Shown here: positions 42,852 through 51,327 of the stretch, piece after piece
Layout of the letters: every line of letters begins with the position of its first letter
How positions within the stretch are numbered: the stretch's first letter is position 1
NCBI RefSeq assembly: GCF_042677005.1
Contig: NZ_JBHTIF010000006.1
Location: forward strand, 57,070-121,069
Reading direction: 5' to 3'
Length of the DNA: 64,000 bases
From: Lysobacter_I brunescens
Lineage (GTDB): Bacteria > Pseudomonadota > Gammaproteobacteria > Xanthomonadales > Xanthomonadaceae
The notes under the pieces: generated by a model
The model's input: only the letters and a program-made list of their open reading frames with translations
Database searches by the model: none
Told to the model about the DNA's origin: nothing
Made by a program: the position numbers and the translations under genes

Positions 42852-42872
42852 ACCCGCGAAAGCTCGCAAGCC

Positions 42873-42906
42873 CCCGCGCCTTCCCTGCGTGTCGGGAAGG
42901 CGCGGG
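42873..42906. other. Strong hairpin between convergent genes
   Basis: A perfect 12-bp stem CCCGCGCCTTCC / GGAAGGCGCGGG with a 10-base loop, between efpL and the convergent secreted protein gene. It has no T run, so it may stop transcription only with Rho or protect the RNA end. Confidence 0.6.
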
Positions 42907-42918
42907 ATGTTCGGCGCC

Positions 42919-43242
42919 TCACATTTCCGAACAGAGCGCGGGCTTGCTGTCGTATCCGACCAGCGTCTGGCCGTTCCACACGTAGACGGTGGCCTGGACG
43001 TAGCCGGGCTGGTTCTGGCAGCGGAAGATGCAATAGTCGAGGTTGGTGCAGTTGATCGGGTAGATCGCGTCGGTGTACCCGGAATCGATGCTCCATGAGA
43101 TACCGGTGTACGACAGACCGCTGATCGAGACCATGCAGTAGTTCTGGCCCGAACAGTCCAGCGAGACGCCCGGCGTATAGGCCTGGCCCGGGAACGCGGC
43201 GAGGCCGGCGAGCAGGAGTGCGGCGACAGCGGGGAGTTTCAT
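42919..43242 (-). CDS. Small secreted cysteine-rich protein
   Basis: 107 residues with a signal peptide (MKLPAVAALLLAGLAAFPGQ then AYTP). The mature part has six cysteines (LDCSGQNYC, INCTNLDYCIFRC, ALCSEM), enough for three disulfides, and many aromatic and polar residues. No family recognised. It could be a small periplasmic or extracellular domain. Confidence 0.65.
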   Translation of the reverse strand: MKLPAVAALLLAGLAAFPGQAYTPGVSLDCSGQNYCMVSISGLSYTGISWSIDSGYTDAIYPINCTNLDYCIFRCQNQPGYVQATVYVWNGQTLVGYDSKPALCSEM

Positions 43243-43413
43243 GCTTCATTCCCTGAAGAGGCGGCCCGATTGGCCGCAGGTCGAGCCTAGCAGCCGGCGA
43301 AGTCGCGGACACGCGACGCGCACGCGCTGCGGCCAGATCCGGCAAAGCCGCAGGCGTTCATGCCGACCAGGTTCTGGCATTCGCAGACACAGTCGATGCC
43401 GATAGGGCATCGG

Positions 43414-43974
43414 CTAAGCGTGTTTGCTCACCCACTTCACTGCCATGCGGAGGATCGAAGGATCGGTCGGCGGATCGTCCAGCATCGGCGCGATCTCGCG
43501 CCAGGCCAATGCGTGCGATTCGTCGCTGATCGCGAAATCCTCGCTGCCGGTCGCGCGCACCACATAGCGCACGTCGTAATGCCAGTGACCCGGCACATCA
43601 TTGCGCTCGGGAATCCAGTGGCGATCCAGGTCGAAGATCGCGCCCTCGACGACGAGGTCGGTCAACCCTGACTCTTCTTCCGCTTCCTTCAGCGCGACCG
43701 CAGCGAGATCGCGATCGCCATCGGCATGTCCGCCGAGCTGCAGCCAGCGATCCAGCTTGCGGTGATGCGTCATCAGCAGATGCGTGCCCGCTGCGTTCAC
43801 CAGCCACGCGGAGCCGGTGAAGTGTCCATCGAGACGTTCGCGAACGTAGGGATCCGCGGGATCGGCAGCCAGCGCGAGGAACTGCGCGACGACATCGGCC
43901 TCCATCGGCCATACGGCGGCGTAGCGTTCAAGATCTGCAACAAGCGATGCGCGATCGATAAACGGAGAGGTCAT
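43414..43974 (-). CDS. Nudix hydrolase
   Basis: 186 residues. The Nudix box is GHADGDRDLAAVALKEAEEE followed by SGL, with Asp and Lys replacing the first Glu and the Arg of the standard motif but the key EEXEE acidic set kept. The N-terminus (MTSPFIDRASLVADLERYAA) is a helical addition. Substrate unknown: some dinucleotide or nucleoside diphosphate derivative. Divergent from the permease gene. Confidence 0.88.
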   Translation of the reverse strand: MTSPFIDRASLVADLERYAAVWPMEADVVAQFLALAADPADPYVRERLDGHFTGSAWLVNAAGTHLLMTHHRKLDRWLQLGGHADGDRDLAAVALKEAEEESGLTDLVVEGAIFDLDRHWIPERNDVPGHWHYDVRYVVRATGSEDFAISDESHALAWREIAPMLDDPPTDPSILRMAVKWVSKHA

Positions 43975-44131
43975 GCTGCAGTGCACCATAAGCAAAAACG
44001 GCCTTGCATTATCGCCTTGCGCACCCGCTTCACGCCAAAACCGCGCTCTTGTGCACGGTGCACGGGCCGGGTATGTTCGCCGGGTTCCGGCGCCACGTGC
44101 GTCGGCCTTCAACATTGCTAGGGGATGGTCA

Positions 44132-45607
44132 ATGCTCTTTTGGCGCGTCAAACCGCTCGACAAGATTATCGAGACGGCAGAAAAGAAAGCTCTCAAGCGC
44201 CAGCTCGGCGCTTTCCAGCTCACCATGCTTGGCATCGGTGCAATCATCGGCACGGGTATCTTCGTGCTGACCGCGGAAGCCGGGCAGAAGGCCGGTCCCG
44301 CGATGATGATCGCATTCGTGATCGCCGCCGTCGTCTGCGCGCTGGCCGCACTGGCCTACTCCGAACTGGCATCGATGGTGCCGGTGTCGGGCTCGGCCTA
44401 CACCTATACCTATGGCGTGATGGGCGAGGCGATGGCCTGGACCGTCGGCTGGGCGCTCGTGCTCGAGTACGCGGTCGCCGCAGGCGCGGTGTCCGTTGGC
44501 TGGTCGGGGTACATGAACGGCCTGCTCGCGAGTGCGGGCATGGAATTGCCCCTTGCACTGAGAACAGGCCCGATGGATGGCGGCGCCTTCAACCTGCTCG
44601 CTTTCCTCATCGCGCTGACCGTCACCGCCCTGCTGGTCATCGGCACGTCGAAGTCGGCCAAGGTCAACGCCATCCTCGTGCTGATCAAGGTCGTCGCGCT
44701 GGCCGCGTTCATCGTGATCGCGGTGCCGGCAGCGAAGGACGTGAACTTCGAACCGTTCTTCCCGACCGGCTGGGGCAGCCCGCTCGGCGGCATCGGCGTG
44801 CTGGGTGCGGCGGCGTCGATCTTCTTCGCCTACGTCGGCTTCGACGCGGTCTCCACCGCCGCCGAGGAAACCGAGAACCCGAACCGCAACATCCCGATCG
44901 GCCTGATCGGCTCGCTCGCGGTCTGCACCATCTTCTACATGCTGGTCGGCTACGGCGCGGTCGGCTCGATCGGCGCGCAGCCGATGTTCGACGCCAATGG
45001 CGTGGCCTTCCATCCGGGTACCCCTGAGCTGGCTGCGGCCTGTGCCGGCAGCGAGGCCCTGGTGTGCAGCAAGGAACCGCTGGCCCACGTGCTGAAGATG
45101 CTCGGCTTCGCCGGCTGGGGCAATGCGATCGGCCTGGCCGCTGCGCTGGCGCTGCCGTCGGTCGTGCTGATGATGATCTACGGCCAGACCCGCATCTTCT
45201 TCACCATGTCGCGTGACGGCCTGCTGCCGGAATCGCTGTCGAAGGTGCACCCGAAGTTCCACACCCCGCACGTGATCACCATGATCACCGGCGTGTTCGT
45301 CTCGCTGTTCGCTGCGATGTTCCCGGTGGGCATCCTGGCCGATATCTCGAACTCGGGCACCCTGTTCGCCTTCATCGCGGTGGCCGCTGCGGTGATGATC
45401 CTGCGCGTGAAGGATCCGGACCGTCGTCGTCCGTTCAAGACACCGATGGTGTGGGTCGTCTGCCCGCTCGCCATCGCTGGCTGCCTGCTGCTGTTCCTGA
45501 ACCTGTCGATGTACACCATCGGCATGTTCTTCGGCTGGGCTGCGATCGGTGCGGTCGTGTACGTCTCCTACGGCTATCGCCGCAGCCATCTGGCGAACGG
45601 CACCTGA
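44132..45607 (+). CDS. APC superfamily amino acid permease
   Basis: 491 residues with 12 or more transmembrane helices. GIGAIIGTGIFVLTAEAGQ near residue 30 is the substrate-binding part of helix 1 in the cationic/branched amino acid transporter group (CAT/YfnA-like), and FFAYVGFDAVSTAAEETENP (helix 6 region) matches them. The ATG has AGGGG nine bases before it. It would take up amino acids; specificity unknown. A terminator follows. Confidence 0.92.
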   Translation: MLFWRVKPLDKIIETAEKKALKRQLGAFQLTMLGIGAIIGTGIFVLTAEAGQKAGPAMMIAFVIAAVVCALAALAYSELASMVPVSGSAYTYTYGVMGEAMAWTVGWALVLEYAVAAGAVSVGWSGYMNGLLASAGMELPLALRTGPMDGGAFNLLAFLIALTVTALLVIGTSKSAKVNAILVLIKVVALAAFIVIAVPAAKDVNFEPFFPTGWGSPLGGIGVLGAAASIFFAYVGFDAVSTAAEETENPNRNIPIGLIGSLAVCTIFYMLVGYGAVGSIGAQPMFDANGVAFHPGTPELAAACAGSEALVCSKEPLAHVLKMLGFAGWGNAIGLAAALALPSVVLMMIYGQTRIFFTMSRDGLLPESLSKVHPKFHTPHVITMITGVFVSLFAAMFPVGILADISNSGTLFAFIAVAAAVMILRVKDPDRRRPFKTPMVWVVCPLAIAGCLLLFLNLSMYTIGMFFGWAAIGAVVYVSYGYRRSHLANGT

Positions 45608-45633
45608 TCGCCGTACCAACGCCTGCAGCAACG

Positions 45634-45662
45634 AAAACGGCGCGGTCACCCGCGCCGTTTTT
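45634..45662 (+). terminator. Rho-independent terminator after the permease gene
   Basis: Stem AAAACGGCGCGG / CCGCGCCGTTTT with a TCAC loop, then T-rich. It may also act on the convergent HiPIP gene. Confidence 0.88.
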
Positions 45663-45692
45663 CTTTGTGCGATCCGCTGCGACGAAGCGAGG

Positions 45693-46022
45693 TCAGAGCT
45701 TCTTCGCCCAGGCACTGCACCAGCCCTTGGCGGCGACGGTGTTCTTCGGGAACAGGGTGCAGGGACCGTAGGCCTGGCCCTTCGCGCCCTTGAAGAAGTT
45801 GCAGTTGGTGCAGCTGCTGCCGGCCTTGAACGCGGCGTGCTTCACGGCCGCGGCATTCTCGGTGTAGGCCAGCGCCTTGGCGGCCGCGTCGGTGGCCGGC
45901 AGCTTGGGCAGCGCGGCCGGGGCGGCGGCTTCGGCGGAGGCCGCGCGCAACGCGATCGGGGCAGTGGCGGCGGTGACCAGGGCGATGGTCAGGAAACGGC
46001 GGCGGGAGGCATCGTGGCGCAT
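45693..46022 (-). CDS. High-potential iron-sulfur protein (HiPIP)
   Basis: 109 residues. An N-terminal Tat signal (SRRRFLTIALVTA) leads to the periplasm. The four cluster cysteines stand in CTNCNFF, AYGPC and KGWC, the spacing of HiPIPs (CxxC-x14-16-C-x13-C). It is a periplasmic electron carrier between respiratory complexes. Mature domain about 75 residues, fitting the family. Confidence 0.93.
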   Translation of the reverse strand: MRHDASRRRFLTIALVTAATAPIALRAASAEAAAPAALPKLPATDAAAKALAYTENAAAVKHAAFKAGSSCTNCNFFKGAKGQAYGPCTLFPKNTVAAKGWCSAWAKKL

Positions 46023-46147
46023 CTGGCTGGGATCCTGTGGGGAGACTGTGGTCAGTCTGAGCCGAGGCGCCCATCCCCACCTTGAGCCTGATCAAACCCG
46101 GGCGCGGTATCCTTGCGCCCCTCGCAACGACACCAGGTGCAGTCCGC

Positions 46148-46807
46148 ATGCAGGACCACGAACGGGCCGCCCGCCAATCCCTCATCGACCACTGCTGCGC
46201 GATGAACGCCAGCGGCCTGTCGCTCGGCAAGTCCGGCAACGCCAGCCTGCGCTGGGGCGACGGCCTGCTGATCACGCCCACCGGCCGCGCCTACGACCGC
46301 CTGCAGCCCGAAGACATCGTCTTCCTCGACGCCGATGGCGGCTGCGCCCCGGGCCAGCTGATCCCGTCCAGCGAGTGGCGCTTCCACTGCGACATCCTGC
46401 GTGCCTACCCGACTGCGAACGCGGTCGTCCATGTCCACTCGACCTACGCGACCGCCCTCGCCTGCCTGGGCGAAGGCATCCCGGCCTTCCACTACATGGT
46501 CGCGGTGGCCGGTGGCGCGGAAATCCCCTGCGCGGACTACGCCACCTTCGGCAGCGCCGAGCTGTCAGACAACGTGCTGCGCGTGCTCCACGGCGAGTTC
46601 AAGGCCTGCCTGATGGCGAACCACGGCCAGGTCGCGATCGGCAAGACCCTCGCCGATGCCTACGCGCTGGCCCAGGAGGTCGAGAACCTCGCCCGCCAGT
46701 ACATGCTCGCGCGCAGCCTCGGCCCGACCCGCAACCTGCCGGCCGAGGAAATGGCCAGGGTGGTCGAGAAGTTCAGGTCCTACGGGCAGCAGCGCTCGGA
46801 CGACTGA
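46148..46807 (+). CDS. Class II aldolase/adducin family protein (fuculose-phosphate aldolase-like)
   Basis: 219 residues starting MQDHERAARQ. Zinc ligands are seen in VHVHSTYATALA (two His) and a later His in HYMVAV and ANHG; the catalytic acidic residue is in SSEWRFHCDIL; GKSGNASLR is the phosphate loop. It is related to fuculose- and ribulose-phosphate aldolases and stands 83 bp before mtnB, itself a member of the same superfamily. It could be the aldolase of an alternative 5'-methylthioadenosine route (see findings) or act on another sugar phosphate. Confidence 0.85.
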   Translation: MQDHERAARQSLIDHCCAMNASGLSLGKSGNASLRWGDGLLITPTGRAYDRLQPEDIVFLDADGGCAPGQLIPSSEWRFHCDILRAYPTANAVVHVHSTYATALACLGEGIPAFHYMVAVAGGAEIPCADYATFGSAELSDNVLRVLHGEFKACLMANHGQVAIGKTLADAYALAQEVENLARQYMLARSLGPTRNLPAEEMARVVEKFRSYGQQRSDD

Positions 46808-46890
46808 ACAATTCACCTTATTCCATTGCGGAATAAGGCACGCCCGAGGGTCCATATTGCGCCGGGAACGGGTCCGCTACACTGCGCGCC

Positions 46891-47538
46891 ATGAACGCCC
46901 CCACCTCCGCACCCGCCTTCGACCACAACCTGTACGCCGGTTGTGCCGCCCAGATCGTCTCGCACACCCGCGAGCTCGCCGCCAAGGGCTGGACGCCGGC
47001 CACCGCCGGCAATTTCTCGATCCGGATGAGCGCCGACCTGGCCGCGATCACCATCTCCGGCAAGGACAAGGGTCGCCTCAGCGAAGCCGACATCATGGTC
47101 GTCGACATGGACAACCGACCGGTCGCCACGCACCACCGGCCCTCGGCCGAAACCGCCCTGCACACCCATCTTTACCGCCGCTACCCGGACGTCGGCGCCG
47201 TCCTGCACACCCACTCGCCCACCCAGACCATCGCCGGCCTGCTGTACGCGCCCGAGGGCCGGGTGCGCCTGAAGGGCTACGAGCTGTTCAAGGCCCTGCG
47301 CGGCCACACCACGCACGAGAAGACCTTCGACCTGCCGGTGGTACCGAACTCGCAGGACATGGACGAGCTGACCGCCAGCGTCGACGCCGTGCTGAGCGAG
47401 CCGAACACCTGGGGCTACCTGATCGCCGGCCACGGCCTGTACGCCTGGGGCAAGGACATCTCGGAAGCCCGCCGTCACCTCGACGCCTTCGAATTCATGC
47501 TCGGCTGCGAGCTGGAAATGCGCCGGCTGCGGGGCTGA
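46891..47538 (+). CDS. mtnB: Methylthioribulose-1-phosphate dehydratase
   Basis: 215 residues of the methionine salvage pathway. Turns methylthioribulose-1-phosphate into the diketo compound used by MtnC. GWTPATAGNFSIRMS, KDKGRLSEADIMVVDM, SAETALHTHLYRRYPDVGAV and HTHSPT (zinc) fit MtnB. Followed, after a hairpin repeat, by mtnD and then mtnC. Confidence 0.95.
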   Translation: MNAPTSAPAFDHNLYAGCAAQIVSHTRELAAKGWTPATAGNFSIRMSADLAAITISGKDKGRLSEADIMVVDMDNRPVATHHRPSAETALHTHLYRRYPDVGAVLHTHSPTQTIAGLLYAPEGRVRLKGYELFKALRGHTTHEKTFDLPVVPNSQDMDELTASVDAVLSEPNTWGYLIAGHGLYAWGKDISEARRHLDAFEFMLGCELEMRRLRG

Positions 47539-47559
47539 ACTCACGTTTCAGGCTTTTTC

Positions 47560-47638
47560 GTAGAAGGGCCTTCAGGCCCGAGCTCTTTGATTGTTGGAAA
47601 AAGCCAGATCAAGAGCTCGGGCCTGAAGGCCCTCCTAC
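47560..47638. repeat. Inverted repeat, GGGCCTTCAGGCCCGAGCTC family
   Basis: Arms of about 28 bases (GTAGAAGGGCCTTCAGGCCC with GAGCTCTT, and its partner ending GAAGGCCCTCCTAC) around a short centre. A near copy is at 63740-63818. Confidence 0.8.
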
Positions 47639-47725
47639 AATGCGAAACCCTGCGTTTCATTCATTGAACCACCCCCTGCCCTGCCCCATGATCGGCAGGC
47701 CCACGTCACTCCGGAACGCCCGCCC

Positions 47726-48283
47726 ATGAGCCGCCTGCGCATCTTCGCCGACGACCGCCCCGACGCCCCGCTGTCGGTCAGCCACGACCATGCCGACATC
47801 GCCGCCAGCCTGAAGACCATCGGCGTCGACTTCGAGCAGTGGCAGGCCGCGCAGCCGGTCCAGCCCGGCGACGCGCCGGAGACCATCATCGCCGCCTACC
47901 AGGCCGACATCGACCGCATCAGCGCCGCGCGCGGCTTCACCACGATCGACGTGGTCAGCATCGCGCCGGACAACCCGAACCGCGAGGCGATGCGCACCAA
48001 GTTCCTCGACGAGCACTACCACGTCGAAGACGAAGTCCGCTTCTTCGTCGCCGGCTCCGGCCTGTTCAGCCTGCACGTCGACGGCAAGGTCTACGAAGTG
48101 CTGTGCGAAGCCGGCGACTTGATCTCGGTGCCCGACAAGACCACGCACTGGTTCGACATGGGCCCGGAACCGAGCTTCGTCGCCATCCGCTTCTTCCAGC
48201 AGGCCGACGGCTGGGTCGGCCATTTCACCGGCACCGACATCGCACAGCGGTTTCCGCGGTACGAGGTCGGGCAGGCGGCTTGA
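47726..48283 (+). CDS. mtnD: Acireductone dioxygenase
   Basis: 185 residues, cupin fold. The metal ligands appear in EHYHVEDE (two His and Glu) and TTHWFD (last His), as in all MtnD. With Fe it makes the ketoacid precursor of methionine. The start MSRLRIFADD has no strong ribosome site visible. Confidence 0.95.
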   Translation: MSRLRIFADDRPDAPLSVSHDHADIAASLKTIGVDFEQWQAAQPVQPGDAPETIIAAYQADIDRISAARGFTTIDVVSIAPDNPNREAMRTKFLDEHYHVEDEVRFFVAGSGLFSLHVDGKVYEVLCEAGDLISVPDKTTHWFDMGPEPSFVAIRFFQQADGWVGHFTGTDIAQRFPRYEVGQAA

Positions 48284-48296
48284 TGCTTGCCGAATT

Positions 48297-48359
48297 CGCA
48301 GGCTGGGTCATCGACCCAGCCGAATGCATGCAAACGCTGGGTCGATGACCCAGCCTGCG
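48297..48359. repeat. Inverted repeat, GGCTGGGTCATCGACCCAGC family
   Basis: Arms CGCAGGCTGGGTCATCGACC and the complement ending CCCAGCCTGCG, with a centre of about 15 bases; each arm is itself nearly palindromic. Sits between mtnD and an orphan gene. Confidence 0.8.
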
Positions 48360-48417
48360 GGCTAAAAGCATTTTCATTCACAGCCTCAGACAAAATCATC
48401 AAACAAAGGAAAGCAAA

Positions 48418-48954
48418 ATGATTCGCCTTCTGATGTTTGTCGCAGCACTCACGATCCCAGCATTCGGTTTCGCGCAAAGCAACAATGACGGCTGGAATCA
48501 GCTGGGCGCGGCGCTCGCGGGATCAAAAGAGAGAGCACGTAACGCATACAACGAAGGCGCAAGACAAGCGGCTGAGCGAGAAAATGCAATTTCGAATGTA
48601 ATGCAAGCTCAAGCCCGAGCAGAAATTATGCGAATGGAAAATTCTGCACGCGAAAGACTCAAGACGTTTTGGATGTCAGCCGGACTAACGGAACAAGAAG
48701 CGATCAGCGTCGCCTCTGAATTCCGCATTGAAGAAAAGCAAATATCCATCAATATTCGCGCACAGCGCGACGGCATTGAGAAAACTTTAGTGAGAGCCCT
48801 AAGGGCTTATGAGAACTATGACTACTTTCTGGCAAACCAGATACTCATCGGCGCCGAACGCATCGCCGGGGCCACGCCAGAGCAACTTTCTGCCGCTCAG
48901 AAAGCAGTAGAAGCAGAGAAAGCGCGAATTGGAATCCAATCTGGAAGTCCATAA
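48418..48954 (+). CDS. Secreted hypothetical protein of low GC
   Basis: 178 residues with a signal peptide (MIRLLMFVAALTIPAFGFAQ). The mature part is helical and charged (KERARNAYNEGARQAAEREN, ARERLKTFWMSAGLTEQEAI), suggesting coiled coils. A good AAAGGAAAG ribosome site precedes the ATG. Codon use is much richer in A and T than in mtnD and mtnC on either side, so it is probably a recent insertion in the operon. No family recognised. Confidence 0.65.
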   Translation: MIRLLMFVAALTIPAFGFAQSNNDGWNQLGAALAGSKERARNAYNEGARQAAERENAISNVMQAQARAEIMRMENSARERLKTFWMSAGLTEQEAISVASEFRIEEKQISINIRAQRDGIEKTLVRALRAYENYDYFLANQILIGAERIAGATPEQLSAAQKAVEAEKARIGIQSGSP

Positions 48955-48978
48955 AGTTCTATTCACCTGGAAAAAGAG

Positions 48979-49671
48979 ATGCCCCTCATCCTCACCGACA
49001 TCGAAGGCACCACCTCCTCCATCTCGTTCGTGAAGGACGTGCTGTTCCCGTACGCGCGGCGCGCGCTGCCCGGGTTCGTGCGCGCGCACGCAGAGGAGCC
49101 GGAGGTGCGGCGCTGGCTGGATGTCGTCGCGACCGAGCACGGGGCCGTCTGCAGCGACGACACCATCGTCGAGATCCTGCAGGGCTGGATCGACGAGGAC
49201 CGCAAGCACACGGCACTGAAGGCGCTGCAGGGCATGATCTGGAGCGACGGCTATCGCGGCGCGGACTTCACCGCGCACATCTATCCCGATGCCGCCGCGC
49301 AGCTGCGCGACTGGCACGCGGCGGGGCTGCCGCTGGCGGTGTATTCCTCGGGCTCGGTGCCGGCGCAGAAGCTGTTCTTCGGCCACACCGATGCCGGCGA
49401 CCTGACCGGCCTGTTCGAGGGCTGGTTCGATACCGAGGTCGGGCACAAGCGCGAGGCCGGCAGCTATACCGAGATCGCGCGCCGCCTCGGCCGCCTGCCG
49501 GACGACATCCTGTTCCTGTCCGACGTGGTCGAGGAACTCGACGCCGCGCGCGAGGCCGGGCTGCGCACCGTGCTGATCGATCGCCTGGACGACTATCCGC
49601 AGCCGCGTCTCGGCGATGCCGCGCACGGCCATGCGCGCGTCGAGCGCTTCGATCAGGTCGCACTGGACTGA
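48979..49671 (+). CDS. mtnC: Enolase-phosphatase E1
   Basis: 230 residues, HAD superfamily. DIEGTTSSISFV holds the nucleophile Asp; YSSGSVPAQKL and SDVVEELDAAREAGLRTVLI are the other HAD motifs. It enolises and dephosphorylates the MtnB product to acireductone for MtnD. The start has GAAAAAGAG upstream. It is the last of the salvage genes here; mtnA and mtnK are not in the window. Confidence 0.95.
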   Translation: MPLILTDIEGTTSSISFVKDVLFPYARRALPGFVRAHAEEPEVRRWLDVVATEHGAVCSDDTIVEILQGWIDEDRKHTALKALQGMIWSDGYRGADFTAHIYPDAAAQLRDWHAAGLPLAVYSSGSVPAQKLFFGHTDAGDLTGLFEGWFDTEVGHKREAGSYTEIARRLGRLPDDILFLSDVVEELDAAREAGLRTVLIDRLDDYPQPRLGDAAHGHARVERFDQVALD

Positions 49672-49679
49672 ACCGAGCC

Positions 49680-50627
49680 ATGCGCGCCCTCCACGCCCTC
49701 TCGCTGCTGATCGGCCTGCTGCTCTGCGGCGCGGCCGGCGCCGTGGGCACGGAGCGCCAGGTCATCACCGATCCCGCGCTGCGCGCACGCGAAGCGCGAC
49801 TGCTCGACGAAGCGGTGAAGGCGCTGCTGCCGCACCGCCCGGGCGTGCCGGACCTGTACGTGGTCGGCTTCGGCGGCGACAGCACCGAGGACGTGTTCCG
49901 CAACGAAGTCGTGCATCTCGACAGCCTGATGACCCAGCGCTTCGGCGCGCGCGGCCGCGTGCTGACCCTGGTCAACCACAGCGACAGCCTGATCGGCACG
50001 CCGCGCCCGCTGGCGAACCTGGAAAGCCTGCGCGCGGCATTGCGCGGGGTCGCGGCGAGGATGGGCGACGAGGACGTGCTGCTGCTGTTCATGACCATGC
50101 ACGGCACGCCGGAGCACCGGCTGGTCGCGCTGATGCCGCCCGCCTTTCTCGACATGATCGATCCGCGCGAGCTGCGCGAGGCACTGGACGACGCCGGCAT
50201 TCGCAATCGCGTGCTGGCGATCTCCGCCTGCTATTCCGGTGGCTTCGTCCCGGCGCTGGAAAGCCCGCGCACCGTGGTCATCACCGCCGCGCACCGCAGC
50301 CGCCCCTCGTTCGGCTGCGGCCCGGATTCCGACGCGACCTTCTTCGGCCGCGCCTGGATGATCGACGCGCTGAACGAGACCACCGATTTCGTCGAAGCCT
50401 TCGAAAGGGCAAAGCGCAGCATCGCCGCACGCGAGAAAGCCGAGGGCTATCGCCCGTCGAAACCGCAGATCGCGGTCGGCGAGGAGATCCTGCCGGTGCT
50501 GCAGGCCTGGCAGGCGCAGCTGCAGCCCGGGCCGAAGGTACCGTATGCGTTCAATGCGCCCGTTGATGCCGCGAACAGCGTGCCGGCGGAAGCGGCCTCG
50601 ATCGCGAACCCGAAAGAGAAGCGCTGA
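49680..50627 (+). CDS. Peptidase C13 (legumain-like) family protein, exported
   Basis: 315 residues with an N-terminal signal (ALSLLIGLLLCGAAGA). The catalytic dyad of clan CD is present: His141 in MTMHGTPEH and Cys184 in ISACYSGGF. The substrate and cleavage site are unknown; legumains cut after Asn or Asp. It lies 8 bases after mtnC but is probably not tied to methionine salvage. Confidence 0.85.
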   Translation: MRALHALSLLIGLLLCGAAGAVGTERQVITDPALRAREARLLDEAVKALLPHRPGVPDLYVVGFGGDSTEDVFRNEVVHLDSLMTQRFGARGRVLTLVNHSDSLIGTPRPLANLESLRAALRGVAARMGDEDVLLLFMTMHGTPEHRLVALMPPAFLDMIDPRELREALDDAGIRNRVLAISACYSGGFVPALESPRTVVITAAHRSRPSFGCGPDSDATFFGRAWMIDALNETTDFVEAFERAKRSIAAREKAEGYRPSKPQIAVGEEILPVLQAWQAQLQPGPKVPYAFNAPVDAANSVPAEAASIANPKEKR

Positions 50628-50634
50628 TCTTTCC

Positions 50635-50718
50635 TGTCATCCCGAGCGCAGCGAGGGACCTGCTGTCGGGATTGTCGGCAAGAGCAAAAACAGGTCCCTC
50701 GCTGCACTCGGGATGACA
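50635..50718. repeat. Inverted repeat, TGTCATCCCGAGCGCAGCGA family
   Basis: Arms of 28 bases (TGTCATCCCGAGCGCAGCGA with GGGACCTG, and the complement ending CGGGATGACA), about 28 bases apart. Lies between two convergent genes and could help end transcription. Confidence 0.8.
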
Positions 50719-50742
50719 TGCAGCAAGCAACACGCACCTGCA

Positions 50743-51327
50743 TCAATGCAACTTTTCGCCCCGTGCCAGCATCGCGACCAGGGTCTCGACGCGCTTCGCC
50801 TTGGTCTCTGGTTTCTTCGCGGTCTGCACGCGCCAGCACACGGCGTAGCGGTTGGTCGAATTCAAGGTGTCGAAGAAGGCCTTCGCCTTGCGGTTCTTCG
50901 CAAGGGCGGCGGCGAGTTCGGGCGGGACTTCCATGGCGCGGGCGCCGTCGTAGGCGGCGTCCCAGCGACCATCGGCCTTCGCGGCTTCGACCTCGCGCAG
51001 GCCGCCGTCGCGCATGCGGCCGGCGGCGATCAGGCGTTCGACATGGCCGATGTTGATCTTCGACCACAGTCCTTTCGGGCGGCGCGGGGTGAAGCGCTGG
51101 AGAAAGAAGCGGTCGTCGAAGCTGCGCTTCTGCCCGTCGATCCAGCCGTGGCACAGCGCGACATCCAGCGCCTCGGCGTAGTTCACGGTGGTCACGCCCG
51201 CGCCTTTCTTCGCGATCTTCAGCCACAGTCCCTTCGCGTCGGCATGCGCGACCAGCCAGCCTTCCCAGGCCTCGGCGTCGTCGAAGGCGATGACCGGGAG
51301 ATCGTCGGGGAGATCGGTCGTACTCAT
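50743..51327 (-). CDS. YdeI/OmpD-associated family protein
   Basis: 194 residues. The N-terminal half has the YdeI signatures EAWEGWLVAHADAKGLWLKI, NYAEALDVALCHGWIDGQKR and RFFLQRFTPRRPKGLWSKIN, and a C-terminal domain FFDTLNSTNRYAVCWRVQTA with KKPET. The cysteine in LCHGWIDGQ is conserved. Members have been linked to antimicrobial peptide resistance in other bacteria, but no reaction is proven. Its ATG overlaps the stop of the phosphoesterase gene. Confidence 0.88.
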   Translation of the reverse strand: MSTTDLPDDLPVIAFDDAEAWEGWLVAHADAKGLWLKIAKKGAGVTTVNYAEALDVALCHGWIDGQKRSFDDRFFLQRFTPRRPKGLWSKINIGHVERLIAAGRMRDGGLREVEAAKADGRWDAAYDGARAMEVPPELAAALAKNRKAKAFFDTLNSTNRYAVCWRVQTAKKPETKAKRVETLVAMLARGEKLH

